A stretch of DNA of 64,000 bases from G963663315 sp963665165 (GTDB taxonomy: Bacteria; Pseudomonadota; Gammaproteobacteria; Arenicellales; Poriferihabitantaceae): the NCBI GenBank assembly GCA_963665165.1, contig OY761989.1:930001-994000 (forward strand). Reading direction: 5' to 3'. Numbering within the stretch: position 1 is the stretch's first letter; each line of letters opens with the position of its first letter. A model generated the notes under the pieces. That model had not been told where the DNA came from. It saw only the letters and a program-made list of their open reading frames with translations, and made no database searches. The translations under genes were made by a program, and so were the position numbers. Positions 27,227-39,076 of this stretch are shown piece by piece.

Positions 27227-28483
27227 CTACAGGGTGTTTTCGGTTCGGGCGAGCGGGATACGGTTCAGGTAGTCGAGTTCTCCGGCCCATAAACGGGCGA
27301 GCTTGAGAAACGGATCCCTGTATTCATCGTCGATCGACGCCGATTTCGGGAGTTCGACAGTGGCCGGATTGTGGTGAACCCCGTTGATTCTGAATTCATA
27401 GTGAAGGTGGGGGCCGGTGGCCAGCCCTGTACTGCCGACATAGCCGATGATATCTCCCTGTTTGACCCGTTTCCCCGGAGCGATGCCTTTTGCGTATCGC
27501 GACAAATGGGCGTACAGCGTATCATATACCCCGGCATGGTGGATGATGATGGTCTTGCCGTATCCGCCCTTTCGCCCGGTCGATGTGACCAGCCCGTCGC
27601 CGGTGGCCATAATCGGCGTTCCGGTCGGGGCGCCATAGTCCACGCCTTTATGCGCCCGCCACACTTTCTTGACCGGATGCAGGCGGTTATTGCTGAAGGA
27701 TGAGGTGATATGGCCGAATTTGAGCGGGGAGCGCAGGAATGTGCCGGTGACACTGCTGCCGTCCGGCGCAAAGTACCGCGGTTGCCCCTGTTCATCGGCA
27801 AACCGGATGGCCCGCCAGATTTTTCCGGAAACGATCAACTCGGCTGCAATGATCTCGCCTTCGCCGATTTTCTTCCCGTCGAGAAAAAGCTCTTCGTAGA
27901 TAACCAGAAACTGGTCTCCCACTTTCAGATCCTGTGAAAAATCGATCTGCCATCCGAACAGGTGGATTACCTTGTACAGGGTTTCAAGCGATAAATCCGT
28001 CTCGGACGCAGACTCCAGCAGGCTGTTGTAAATGATCACCCTGGCATTGTTTATCCTGATTTCAGGCTTTCTGGTTTCCGTGTAGGCCAACCAGGAATTC
28101 CGGTCCGCGCATACGTTGAGAACATCGAATTTCCCCAGTTTGTATTGCAGTAATCCAAGTTTTCCTTCCGGGGTTTTCTTCAGCCGGACCGTTTGCCCGG
28201 GCCGGAACTTCAGTAGCGGTTTCGCTTCTTCGATGCGGGCGATACGGTATGCTTCCCCGATGTCAAGACCATGACGCTTGAAAAGATGGGACAATGTGTC
28301 ACCCTTTCCGACTTTCGCGTCTATCCAGGCCGGATCATCCGGGGCGCTGCCGGTGCAGGTTTCCGTAGCTGCGGTCATTTCTGCGGCAGTCTGGCTGGCA
28401 TGGAGTGTCAAACTGCATACCGTCAGCAGAGCCAGCAAGGATATCTGTGCGAAAAGGCGTGTACCGGCTACTGACCCGTGCAT
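27227..28483 (-). CDS. M23 family peptidoglycan endopeptidase (MepM-like)
   Basis: A periplasmic zinc metallopeptidase that cuts peptidoglycan cross-links. After a signal peptide/anchor (RLFAQISLLALLTVCSLTLHAS) come a LysM-like OapA segment (VGKGDTLSHLFKRHGL) and a C-terminal M23 domain with HKGVDYGAPTGTP (His and Asp ligands) and GPHLHYEF (HxH). ATG 28483 gives a compact signal sequence (418 residues). ATG 28525, with AGG 8 nt upstream, and TTG 28549 are alternatives. It is divergent from tyrS and upstream of anmK. Confidence 0.88.
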   Translation of the reverse strand: MHGSVAGTRLFAQISLLALLTVCSLTLHASQTAAEMTAATETCTGSAPDDPAWIDAKVGKGDTLSHLFKRHGLDIGEAYRIARIEEAKPLLKFRPGQTVRLKKTPEGKLGLLQYKLGKFDVLNVCADRNSWLAYTETRKPEIRINNARVIIYNSLLESASETDLSLETLYKVIHLFGWQIDFSQDLKVGDQFLVIYEELFLDGKKIGEGEIIAAELIVSGKIWRAIRFADEQGQPRYFAPDGSSVTGTFLRSPLKFGHITSSFSNNRLHPVKKVWRAHKGVDYGAPTGTPIMATGDGLVTSTGRKGGYGKTIIIHHAGVYDTLYAHLSRYAKGIAPGKRVKQGDIIGYVGSTGLATGPHLHYEFRINGVHHNPATVELPKSASIDDEYRDPFLKLARLWAGELDYLNRIPLARTENTL

Positions 28484-28656
28484 ATTCCTGTTGTCGGTTC
28501 GATGTCGTTCTACTGCGCAAACCATGTACTCTACCTGTCTTTTTGGCAAAGGTCAAAACCCGTTTCACCCGCCCGGCAAACTGTCGCGCTGCACTATCCG
28601 GTTATGCTATGGTCGCGTTGCATGACACAGCGCCCAATCAAACCAGCACAACGAAC

Positions 28657-29907
28657 ATGATGAACCGGAATATTCAGGAAAGTATCGACGAACTGGCCAG
28701 GGGAACGGAGGAAATCCTGACGGCGAAGGAGTTGGCGGGAAAACTGGAGCGGAACAGGCCGTTGCGGGTAAAAACCGGGTTCGACCCGACCGCTCCCGAC
28801 CTGCATCTCGGTCATACGGTTCTGATCAACAAAATGCGCCAGTTTCAGGAACTGGGACATCAGGTGATCTTTCTGGTTGGGGATTTTACAGGGTTGATCG
28901 GAGACCCGAGCGGAAAAAACGCAACCCGGCCCGCTCTGACCCGGGAACAGGTGGTCGGGAACGCGAAGACTTACCAGGATCAGGTTTTCAGGATCCTGGA
29001 TCCGGAGCGAACGGAAATCCGGTTCAATTCCGAATGGCTGGATCGACTGGGCGCGGGCGGAATGATCGGGCTGGCTGCCCGCTATACGGTAGCGAGAATG
29101 CTGGAACGGGATGATTTCAGGAAAAGATACCACTCCAGACAGCCTATCGCGATCCATGAATTTCTTTATCCGTTGACCCAGGGCTATGATTCCGTGGCGC
29201 TGCGGGCGGATGTGGAACTGGGCGGGACAGACCAGAAATTCAATTTGCTGATTGGCCGGGAATTGCAAAAACAGTACGGCCAGGAACAACAGGTGATTCT
29301 GACTGTACCGTTGCTGGAAGGTCTCGATGGGGTCCGCAAAATGTCGAAATCGACCGGTAACTACATCGCGCTGGAGGAGCGGCCGGACCAGATGTTCGGC
29401 AAGGTCATGTCCATATCCGACCGGTTGATGTGGCGCTGGTATGAACTCCTCAGTTTCAAATCCGGCAATGAAATCGACGTGTTGAAAAAACAGGTGGCGG
29501 ACGGACTGAACCCGAGGGATGCGAAATTCATCCTGGCCGAAGAAATCACGGCCCGGTTCCATTCGGTTGCGGACGCGCGCCGCGCAAGGCAGGAATTCAT
29601 TGACCGGTTCAGCAAGGGCGCCCTGCCGGACCGGATGCCGGAACTTGCCCTGGCTGCGGGTGTGGACGGCCTGCCGATAGCCAATCTGTTACATCGGGCC
29701 GGTCTGGTCGAATCGACTTCCGAGGCGTTGCGCATGATCAAGCAGGGCGCAGTCAGGCTGGATGGTGAAAAGGTGACCGACCGGGGCCTCCGGGTGCCCG
29801 TCGGCGCCGAACAGGTTTGTCAGGTCGGAAAGAAACGGTTTGCCCGGGTTGTTTGCGTCAGGGAGGAATCCGGCTGTGACCAGCCGGGGGAAACCGGCAA
29901 AAAATAA
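28657..29907 (+). CDS. tyrS: Tyrosyl-tRNA synthetase (TyrZ type)
   Basis: A class I aminoacyl-tRNA synthetase of about 416 residues. The HIGH-type motif is HLGH in APDLHLGHTVL and the KMSKS motif is VRKMSKSTGNY. The active site shows TGFDPTAP and the substrate pocket QGYDSVALRADVELGGTDQKFN. A C-terminal S4 RNA-binding domain covers about 345-405. The length and motifs place it in the TyrZ group found in Pseudomonas. The open frame extends upstream to 28405, but ATG 28657 or 28660 fits the family N-terminus. It ends just before the rRNA promoter. Confidence 0.93.
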   Translation: MMNRNIQESIDELARGTEEILTAKELAGKLERNRPLRVKTGFDPTAPDLHLGHTVLINKMRQFQELGHQVIFLVGDFTGLIGDPSGKNATRPALTREQVVGNAKTYQDQVFRILDPERTEIRFNSEWLDRLGAGGMIGLAARYTVARMLERDDFRKRYHSRQPIAIHEFLYPLTQGYDSVALRADVELGGTDQKFNLLIGRELQKQYGQEQQVILTVPLLEGLDGVRKMSKSTGNYIALEERPDQMFGKVMSISDRLMWRWYELLSFKSGNEIDVLKKQVADGLNPRDAKFILAEEITARFHSVADARRARQEFIDRFSKGALPDRMPELALAAGVDGLPIANLLHRAGLVESTSEALRMIKQGAVRLDGEKVTDRGLRVPVGAEQVCQVGKKRFARVVCVREESGCDQPGETGKK

Positions 29908-29918
29908 TCGAATAATAG

Positions 29919-29946
29919 TTGACCTTGCGGTAATTAAGCGTATAAT
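29919..29946 (+). promoter_or_regulatory. rRNA operon promoter
   Basis: TTGACC (29919-29924) and TATAAT (29941-29946) are 16 bp apart. An A/T-rich UP-like tract (29900-29918) lies before them. The discriminator after the -10 is GC-rich (CGCGCTCCC), typical of promoters under stringent control. The 16S gene begins about 180 nt downstream. Confidence 0.85.
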
Positions 29947-29981
29947 TCGCGCTCCCGGAATTGGGCTGTCGCCCGGTTCCC

Positions 29982-29993
29982 GGTTCTTTAACA
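29982..29993 (+). promoter_or_regulatory. boxA antitermination site in the rRNA leader
   Basis: GGTTCTTTAACA closely matches the E. coli rrn boxA TGCTCTTTAACA. It lies in the leader just before the 5' arm of the 16S processing stem (30000-30019). Confidence 0.7.
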
Positions 29994-30125
29994 ACTAATC
30001 AAGCAGATTGTGTGGGCGCTTCGGTTTGTCAGAATCCCTCATCCAGAATGTGAATCCGGTCATCCTTCAGGGATTTCGGATTCCGCAAGGATTGTTTCAG
30101 GATTTATCCTGATGCAACCCGTTTT

Positions 30126-31681
<1,556 letters not shown>

Positions 31682-31708
31682 ATAAAAATCAGGGATTCCC
31701 GAATCGGG

Positions 31709-31728
31709 GCGCCCGCACAATCTGCTTG
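31709..31728 (+). other. 3' arm of the 16S precursor processing stem
   Basis: This 20-nt arm is the reverse complement of 30000-30019 except for one T/C change that leaves a G-T wobble. The duplex brackets 16S and is the expected RNase III substrate. A second match, AGGGATTCC (31691-31699) with GAATCCCT in the leader, extends the stem with internal loops. Confidence 0.7.
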
Positions 31729-31813
31729 GTTGATGATGAAAGTCAAACCCTGGGTTTTGGACTCATTGAGCGGAATAAGCAGGACTGATGTGTTTTTTTG
31801 ATTAATGATCTTT

Positions 31814-31890
<77 letters not shown>

Positions 31891-31924
31891 GTTTTTATTC
31901 GATTGCTGGTAAAGATGCGATTCA

Positions 31925-32000
31925 GGGGCCATAGCTCAGCCGGGAGAGCGCCTGCCTTGCACGCAGGAGGTCGGCGGTTCGATCCCGCCTGGCTCCACCA
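31925..32000 (+). tRNA. tRNA-Ala (TGC)
   Basis: A 76-nt cloverleaf with CCA. The acceptor GGGGCCA pairs with TGGCTCC (one wobble), the anticodon TGC is at 31958-31960 and the T-loop is GTTCGATCC. It is the second spacer tRNA of the Ile-Ala pair. Confidence 0.97.
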
Positions 32001-32021
32001 GTTTTCAGGGTTGACTTTGGG

Positions 32022-32065
32022 GTGTCAGACATCAATGGATCGTATAGTCGATTGATGTCTGACAC
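32022..32065. repeat. 15-bp perfect inverted repeat in the 16S-23S spacer
   Basis: GTGTCAGACATCAAT (32022-32036) and its exact complement ATTGATGTCTGACAC (32051-32065) flank a 14-nt loop. It begins 22 nt after tRNA-Ala. It could be an RNA processing hairpin or a REP-like insertion. No coding sequence is associated. Confidence 0.75.
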
Positions 32066-32106
32066 TTGCGGTCCGGGTGACGTTATCCGGGCCTGGATCT
32101 TTTACA

Positions 32107-32126
32107 ATCAGGGTAGTCAAAGGCGC
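32107..32126 (+). other. 5' arm of the 23S precursor processing stem
   Basis: This 20-nt arm pairs with 36970-36989 beyond the 23S 3' end: 13 bp, then a 2-nt internal mismatch, then 5 bp. The arms lie 380 nt and 60 nt outside the mature ends and enclose the whole intron-containing 23S. Confidence 0.7.
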
Positions 32127-32372
32127 GCGCAAGCGCGAATTTGCGTAATGTGGATTATGACATTACAAAATGTGTCCGGTTTCATTACCGGCACTGAACG
32201 GCAAATTCCGTAAGCGCGGGTACCAAAACCACAGGACAGATTTTTTGTTCTGCGGATGATTTAAGTATCTTTATTTAAATTTTGCATTTTATGTTGCAAA
32301 CTCTTCGAGAGTTCAAGCTAACGTAATTTCAGAAAGCAATCAGGCGAAAAGGCCGGTTGTTAAGGCGCAGGA

Positions 32373-32495
32373 TTTTTGTTTGAGGGCGAGGCCCCCGGAT
32401 GAGTGAGGGAGTGAGCATACGTTTGTATGTGATTGACCGAGCGAAGACAGGGGAACGAAGCAATCGAACAAAAAGACCAGCCTGAAAGGCTTTTT
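32373..32495 (+). repeat. Large imperfect hairpin followed by a terminator-like stem before 23S
   Basis: TTTTTGTTTGA (32373-32383) pairs with TCGAACAAAAA (32464-32474). The centre of the enclosed segment is another hairpin, CATAC/GTATG (32416-32429), so the whole is a symmetric, bulged structure of about 102 nt. Directly after it AGCC-TGAAA-GGCT plus five T (32479-32495) looks like an intrinsic terminator, which the transcript must pass by antitermination. The rest of the spacer (32127-32372) shows no gene. Confidence 0.55.
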
Positions 32496-33535
32496 GGGGT
32501 TATGTGATCAAGCACAAAAGCGCACATGGTGGATGCCTTGGCGATAAGAGGCGATGAAGGACGTGGTAGTCTGCGATAAGCCCTGGTTAGCCGACAAACT
32601 GGCTTTGACCCAGGGATTTCCGAATGGGGAAACCCACCTTTTTTAGGTATCCTGCACTGAATACATAGGTGCAGGAGGCGAACCCGGGGAACTGAAACAT
32701 CTAAGTACCCGGAGGAAAAGAAATCAACCGATATTCCCTTAGTAGCGGCGAGCGAACGGGGAACAGCCCTTAAGCTTTATTGGTTCTAGTGGAACAGTCT
32801 GGAAAGTCTGGCCATAGATGGTGACAGCCCCGTACACGAAAGGGCCTGTAAAGTGAAATCGAGTAGGGCGGAGCACGAGAAACTCTGTCTGAACATGGGG
32901 GGACCATCCTCCAAGGCTAAATACTACTTATCGACCGATAGTGAACCAGTACCGTGAGGGAAAGGCGAAAAGAACCCCTGTAGGGGAGTGAAATAGAACC
33001 TGAAACCGTGTGTGTACAAGCAGTGGAAGCCTGTCTTCGGACGGGCGACTGCGTACCTTTTGTATAATGGGTCAGCGACTTAATTTCAGTAGCAAGGTTA
33101 ACCGTATAGGGGAGCCGTAGAGAAATCGAGTCTTAACAGGGCGAATCAGTTGCTGGAATTAGACCCGAAACCGGGCGATCTAGCCATGGCCAGGTTGAAG
33201 GTCGGGTAATACCGACTGGAGGACCGAACCAACTTATGTTGAAAAATGAGTGGATGAGCTGTGGCTAGGAGTGAAAGGCTAAACAAGCCCGGAGATAGCT
33301 GGTTCTCCCCGAAAACTATTTAGGTAGTGCCTCGTGACTTACTACAGGGGGTAGAGCACTGTCATGGCTAGGGCTGCATCTAGCGGTACCAACCCATAGC
33401 AAACTCCGAATACCTGTAAGTACTATCACGGGAGACAGACGGCGGGAGCTAAGTTTCGTCGTCGAAAGGGAAACAGCCCAGATCGCCAGTTAAGGTCCCT
33501 GAACACATCTCAGTGGGAAACGATGTGGAAAGGCT

Positions 33536-33573
<38 letters not shown>

Positions 33574-34306
33574 TAAAGATAGCGTAATAGCTCACTGGTC
33601 GAGTCAGTCTGCGCGGAAGATATACCGGGGCTCAAGATGTGTACCGAAACTGCGAATACCAGTTTACTGGTATGGTAGGGGAGCGTTCTGTAAGTCTGTG
33701 AAGGTGAATCGTGAGGTTTGCTGGAGATATCAGAAGTGAGAATGCTGACATGAGTAGCGATAATGCGGGTGAAAAGCCCGCACGCCGAAAACCCAAGGTT
33801 TCCTGCGCAACGTTCATCGGCGCAGGGTGAGTCGGCCCCTAAGGCGAGGCAGAAATGCGTAGTCGATGGGAATCAGGTTAATATTCCTGAACCGTATATA
33901 ACTGCGATGGGGTGACGGAGAAGGCTAGGTTAGCCGGCTGTTGGATATGCCGGTTTAAGCGTGTAGGTCGGGACTTCAGGAAAATCCGGGTCCTTTATGA
34001 TTGAGACGTGATGACGAGCTCTTTTTCAAGAGCGAAGTAATTGATGCCATGCTTCCAGGAAAAACCTCTAAGCTTCAGGTTATATGCGACCGTACCCTAA
34101 ACCGACACAGGTGGGTGGGGTGAGAATCCTAAGGCGCTTGAGAGAACTCTGGTGAAGGAACTCGGCAAAATGACACCGTAACTTCGGGAGAAGGTGTGCC
34201 TCCGTAAGGTGAAGAACTTCGCGTTCGGAGCTGAGGGAGGTTGCAATAAAGAGGTGGCTGCGACTGTTTACTAAAAACATAGCACTCTGCAAACACGCAA
34301 GTGGAC

Positions 34307-34341
<35 letters not shown>

Positions 34342-34378
34342 TAATTGATGGGGTTAGCGCTTGCGCGAAGCTCTTGAT

Positions 34379-35218
<840 letters not shown>

Positions 35219-35232
35219 AACGGTCCTAAGGT

Positions 35233-35936
35233 TACGTAACGCTAGCCTTAGTAAAACCGAACCGTATGCGGGAAACTCCTCCAAAACTGTTCAGTACTCG
35301 TCTGGTTTATTGAATGACACGAAAAAGAAGAGGCTTCTTTGGGCTGGAATTCAAATTCGGACCAGTCAGTAAAAATCTGGCAGACATGGGGACAATCCGC
35401 AGGAAAGATTTGACGGAAGCCCGTCAAAAATCCTCAGAGACTTTATGTTCGGGAGTATGATATGAAATTGGAAGCACAGTGGATCGTCGGTTTTGTTGAT
35501 GGAGAAGGCAGTTTTCACATCAGCATAAACAGAAACGACACGATGACATCAGGTTATCAGGTGTTGCCTGAATTTACCGTAGTACAACACGAACGGGACG
35601 TAAAAGTATTACATGCTTTGAAAGCGTTTTTCGGATGTGGGGCAGTACGGGTAAACAGAAAGGATAAAACATCAACCAGAATGGCCTGGCGAGTCAGAAA
35701 TGTTGGACATCTGCTGGATATGATTTTACCGTTTTTCATGAAGCATCAATTGAAAACATCGAAAGGTGTTGAGTTCAGAAAGTTCCGCAAGGCGCTTTTA
35801 CTGATGCAGAAAGGGGATCATCTGACAGTATCGGGACTCGAAGAAATTCGAGGCATCGTGAATCAGATGAATCGCAAGAAAGTGGTGAATACTCAAGAGA
35901 AAGTCCGACCTTGCTAGAAATAGTTGGGATTAATCG
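35233..35936 (+). ncRNA. Group I intron 2 (23S site L1931)
   Basis: A 704-nt insertion after U1931 (35232). Exon bases CTAAGGT (35226-35232) pair with GCCTTAG (35245-35251) to give P1 with a U-G splice-site pair. The core shows ACAATCCGCAGG (about 35391), CCTCAGAGACTTT (about 35432) and AAGTCCGACC (about 35901). It ends in G at 35936, and exon 3 resumes with AGCGAAATTCC. The endonuclease gene sits between R and S, in the P8 region. It is a different position from intron 1, so the two are independent insertions. I recall the same site in Simkania. Confidence 0.93.
35462..35917 (+). CDS. LAGLIDADG homing endonuclease of intron 2
   Basis: A 151-residue single-motif endonuclease, expected to act as a homodimer like I-CreI and to cut intronless 23S genes near position 1931. 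The LAGLIDADG helix is WIVGFVDGEGSF (residues 7-18). Later family features are LHALKAFFGCGAVR, WRVRNVGHLLDMILPFF and GVEFRKFRKALLLM. ATG 35462 follows a GGGAG ribosome site. The last codons overlap the intron S element. The frame is intact, unlike that of intron 1. Confidence 0.92.
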   Translation: MKLEAQWIVGFVDGEGSFHISINRNDTMTSGYQVLPEFTVVQHERDVKVLHALKAFFGCGAVRVNRKDKTSTRMAWRVRNVGHLLDMILPFFMKHQLKTSKGVEFRKFRKALLLMQKGDHLTVSGLEEIRGIVNQMNRKKVVNTQEKVRPC

Positions 35937-35983
<47 letters not shown>

Positions 35984-36054
35984 CGATGGCCACACTGTCT
36001 CCACCAGGGACTCAGCGAAATTGAACTTGCTGTGAAGATGCAGTGTACCCGCGG

Positions 36055-36085
<31 letters not shown>

Positions 36086-36245
36086 CAGCTTTACACTGGA
36101 TTTTGAACAAGTATGTGCAGGATAGGTGGAAGGCTTCGAAGCGGAGACGCCAGTCTCTGTGGAGCCACCCTTGAGATACCACCCTTGCTTGTTTGGAGTC
36201 CTAACCGAGGTCCGTTATCCGGATCCGGGACCGTGTATGGTGGGT

Positions 36246-36288
<43 letters not shown>

Positions 36289-36389
36289 GCGAAGGTACTC
36301 TAAGTACGGTCGGAAATCGTATGGTTAGTGTAAAGGCACAAGAGTGCTTGACTGCGAGACAGACACGTCGAGCAGGAACGAAAGTTGGT

Positions 36390-36465
<76 letters not shown>

Positions 36466-36494
36466 ACCCCCCAAGAGTTCACATCGACGGGGGT

Positions 36495-36534
<40 letters not shown>

Positions 36535-36539
36535 TAGCC

Positions 36540-36572
<33 letters not shown>

Positions 36573-36738
36573 TGGTACGCGAGCTGGGTTTAGAACGTCG
36601 TGAGACAGTTTGGTCCCTATCTGCCGTGGGCGTCGGAGACTTGAGAGGAGCTGCTTCCAGTACGAGAGGACCGAAGTGGACGTACCTCTGGTGTTCCAGT
36701 TATCATGCCAATGGTATTGCTGGGTAGCTATGTACGGA

Positions 36739-36774
<36 letters not shown>

Positions 36775-37081
36775 CCCTCAAGATAAGGTCTCCCTGGAAC
36801 CTGAGGGTTCCCTGAAGGGTCGTTGAAGACTACAACGTTGATAGGCTGGGTGTGGAAGTGCAGTAATGCATGCAGCTAACCAGTACTAATTGCCCGTGAG
36901 GCTTGATCATGTAACACCCAAGAGGCCTGACCTCGAGGAGTGGCATGCAACAGGCATCCTTGAATACATGCGCCAATGACTACCCTGATCTGTATGCGCG
37001 GAATCATCCGTCCATACGGAAACCAGTATGTAAACAGTGACTTCCGGTCTGCGGGCCGGCGGGTGGCTGTTACGACCGGTT

Positions 37082-37201
37082 TGCCTGGTGACCATAGCAA
37101 GCGGGAACCACCTGATCCCATCCCGAACTCAGAAGTGAAAACGCTGCGCGCCGATGATAGTATGGGGCCTCCCCATGTGAAAGTAGGTCATTGCCAGGCA
37201 A
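37082..37201 (+). rRNA. rrf: 5S ribosomal RNA
   Basis: About 120 nt from TGCCTGGTGACC to TTGCCAGGCAA, with closing helix TGCCTGG/CCAGGCA and the conserved CCGAACTCAGAAGTGAAA segment. It is last in the operon, 171 nt after 23S. Confidence 0.96.
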
Positions 37202-37210
37202 TTCATTGCA

Positions 37211-37249
37211 AAAGCCCCGTTCCCGTTTTCCCGGGTGCGGGGCTTTTTT
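37211..37249 (+). terminator. rRNA operon intrinsic terminator
   Basis: AAAGCCCCG (37211-37219) pairs with CGGGGCTTT, followed by six T, 10 nt after 5S. The A tract on the opposite side lets it also serve the convergent cfa gene ending at 37257. Confidence 0.9.
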
Positions 37250-37256
37250 ACGCGGG

Positions 37257-38414
37257 TCATTCGGGTCTGCGGTAAGCGGACGGAGACGGGTTGCTGGAGT
37301 TGGCCAGGACAATCTGCCAGAGTTGCAGGTTTCTTGCCCGGAACGCGCCGGCGCACACATGCAGATAGTACTTCCACATCCTGTAGAAGCGATCGGAATA
37401 ATTATCCTTCAGTTTTGGCCAGGCCCGGTCGAAATTCCGGAACCAGGCCATCAGGGTGCGGTCGTAATCGGGTCCGAAATTATGCACGTCCTCGACGATC
37501 ATCAGGGACTCACAGGCCCGGGTGATTCGTGGTAACGAGGGAATTTCCCCGTTCGGGAAAATGTATTTTGAAATCCAGGGGTCAACGCCCGACCTGGAAT
37601 TGTTCTTGCCGATAGTATGAAGCATGGACCTGGCTCCATCCCGCAGACACCTTTTGACCACTTTCATATAGGTTCGGTAGTTTTTGTGGCCGACATGCTC
37701 GAACATGCCAAGCGAGACAACGGCATCGAACTTTTCATCGACATCCCGGTAGTCCTGCAGCCTGATTTCCACCGGCAATCCCCGGCACAGCTCAGCGCCG
37801 AGGGCGACCTGTTCTTTGGAAACGGTGACCCCGACGACTTCGACGCCATAGTTGCCAGCGGCAAATTTGGCAAAGCTGCCCCAACCGCAACCGATATCCA
37901 GCACTCTCATGCCTTTTCCAAGGTCGAGTTTCCGGCATACCAGATCCAGTTTTTCCTTTTGCGCGTCATCGAGATTGTCGGCATGGGCCCAGTAACCACA
38001 GGTATAAACCATCCTTCGATCCAGCATTTCCCGGTACAGGTCATTGCCGACATCGTAGTGTTTCTCACCGACCTGGAACGCGCGCGACCGGGTTTGCAGA
38101 TTGAAAAGATTGGCCTGGATCCAGGGGATGATGTGACTGAGGAACCGTTGATTTTCGGAGAGGTCGGTTCTCAGCAGCCGATTCATCATTTCATCGAGCC
38201 GGTTACAGTCCCACCAGTTGTCCATCCAGGATTCGCCCAGGCCCAATGAGCCGCGCAGCAGGACGCGTTTGAAGAACGCCGGGTTGTTTACCTGAATGTC
38301 CCAGGGGTTGGGACCGTTGATCGAGATTCCGGAACCATCCAGGATTTTTTCCACTCGCTGTTGCGCGAATCCCGGATTGTCGGGTTCAAATTTCTCTGAT
38401 GTAAATTCTGACAT
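37257..38414 (-). CDS. cfa: Cyclopropane-fatty-acyl-phospholipid synthase
   Basis: A 385-residue SAM-dependent enzyme that methylenates unsaturated phospholipid chains in the membrane. The SAM pocket is VLDIGCGWGSFAKF. Family-specific segments are EKHYDVGNDLYREMLD, MVYTCGYW, LQDYRDVDEKFDAVVSLGMFEHVG and KYIFPNGEIPS. GGGAGA lies just before the ATG. It converges on the rRNA terminator with 7 bp to spare. It is a single gene with no visible partner. Confidence 0.94.
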   Translation of the reverse strand: MSEFTSEKFEPDNPGFAQQRVEKILDGSGISINGPNPWDIQVNNPAFFKRVLLRGSLGLGESWMDNWWDCNRLDEMMNRLLRTDLSENQRFLSHIIPWIQANLFNLQTRSRAFQVGEKHYDVGNDLYREMLDRRMVYTCGYWAHADNLDDAQKEKLDLVCRKLDLGKGMRVLDIGCGWGSFAKFAAGNYGVEVVGVTVSKEQVALGAELCRGLPVEIRLQDYRDVDEKFDAVVSLGMFEHVGHKNYRTYMKVVKRCLRDGARSMLHTIGKNNSRSGVDPWISKYIFPNGEIPSLPRITRACESLMIVEDVHNFGPDYDRTLMAWFRNFDRAWPKLKDNYSDRFYRMWKYYLHVCAGAFRARNLQLWQIVLANSSNPSPSAYRRPE

Positions 38415-38497
38415 TTCTCCCGGTTTTCAAAAATGCGGGTTATCCTGAAAGCGGGAACCGGCCCCACGGGTGATTATATTGCTATGACTGACCCGGT

Positions 38498-39064
38498 TCA
38501 GTCAAGACTGACAGCCAGGTTTTTTGAAATCCGGTCAACCGGGAACCATTCCGTAATGACCGCGACCGGACGGGTTTGGACCAGGATACGATATACCCGG
38601 TAGAGAAATGCATGGTCCTTCTCAAGACCGAGATGGTCGGCGGCGGCGCTGTTGTCACGATATCCGCAATCCAGGATTTCCCGGTGATTGTCCGGCAATT
38701 GCCTGTCCAGTATTGCGCCAAGGGGGATTTGTCGCTGTTCGAGCATTTGCCGGGCATCGGGCCCCAACCTTTGATGGAGGATGACCGACTCTGCATACAG
38801 CCAGTCCTGACCGGTTTTTTCTCCGCGCAGGGTGATCCGGCGATACAGACAGGCCGAATGACCATCCGGCGGCGCCATGGCGGGGTGGTTTTCAGTCCGG
38901 TCGACAGATTGTTTCTTCAACCCCAGTCCGATCGGTTCGCCGGTCAGCGCTTCCAGCAGTTCCGTGACCGTGCCATCGGTGACCAGCAACAGTCTCGCGC
39001 ACAGCGGCAGCTCGAAATAGGCTATCCCTCTGGCAGCAAGAATGTCTTCGATTTCCAGACGCAT
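38498..39064 (-). CDS. Chorismate lyase-like (UbiC/UTRA fold) protein
   Basis: A 188-residue protein resembling the chorismate lyase/UTRA fold: an N-terminal VTDGTVTELLEALTGEPI stretch, then WLYAESVILHQRL, LGAILDRQL, and a C-terminal YRVYRILVQTRPVAVITEWFP. Chorismate lyases release 4-hydroxybenzoate for ubiquinone. Here the similarity is to the broader, poorly characterised DUF98-type group, so the reaction is not certain. It lies 12 nt after polA and is likely co-transcribed with it. Confidence 0.55.
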   Translation of the reverse strand: MRLEIEDILAARGIAYFELPLCARLLLVTDGTVTELLEALTGEPIGLGLKKQSVDRTENHPAMAPPDGHSACLYRRITLRGEKTGQDWLYAESVILHQRLGPDARQMLEQRQIPLGAILDRQLPDNHREILDCGYRDNSAAADHLGLEKDHAFLYRVYRILVQTRPVAVITEWFPVDRISKNLAVSLD

Positions 39065-39076
39065 TCGACCGGGTTC

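Noticed and set aside
32022..32065. An integron or phage attachment site in the rRNA spacer
   Set aside because: The inverted repeat is close to tRNA-Ala, but no integrase or flanking direct repeat was seen beside it.
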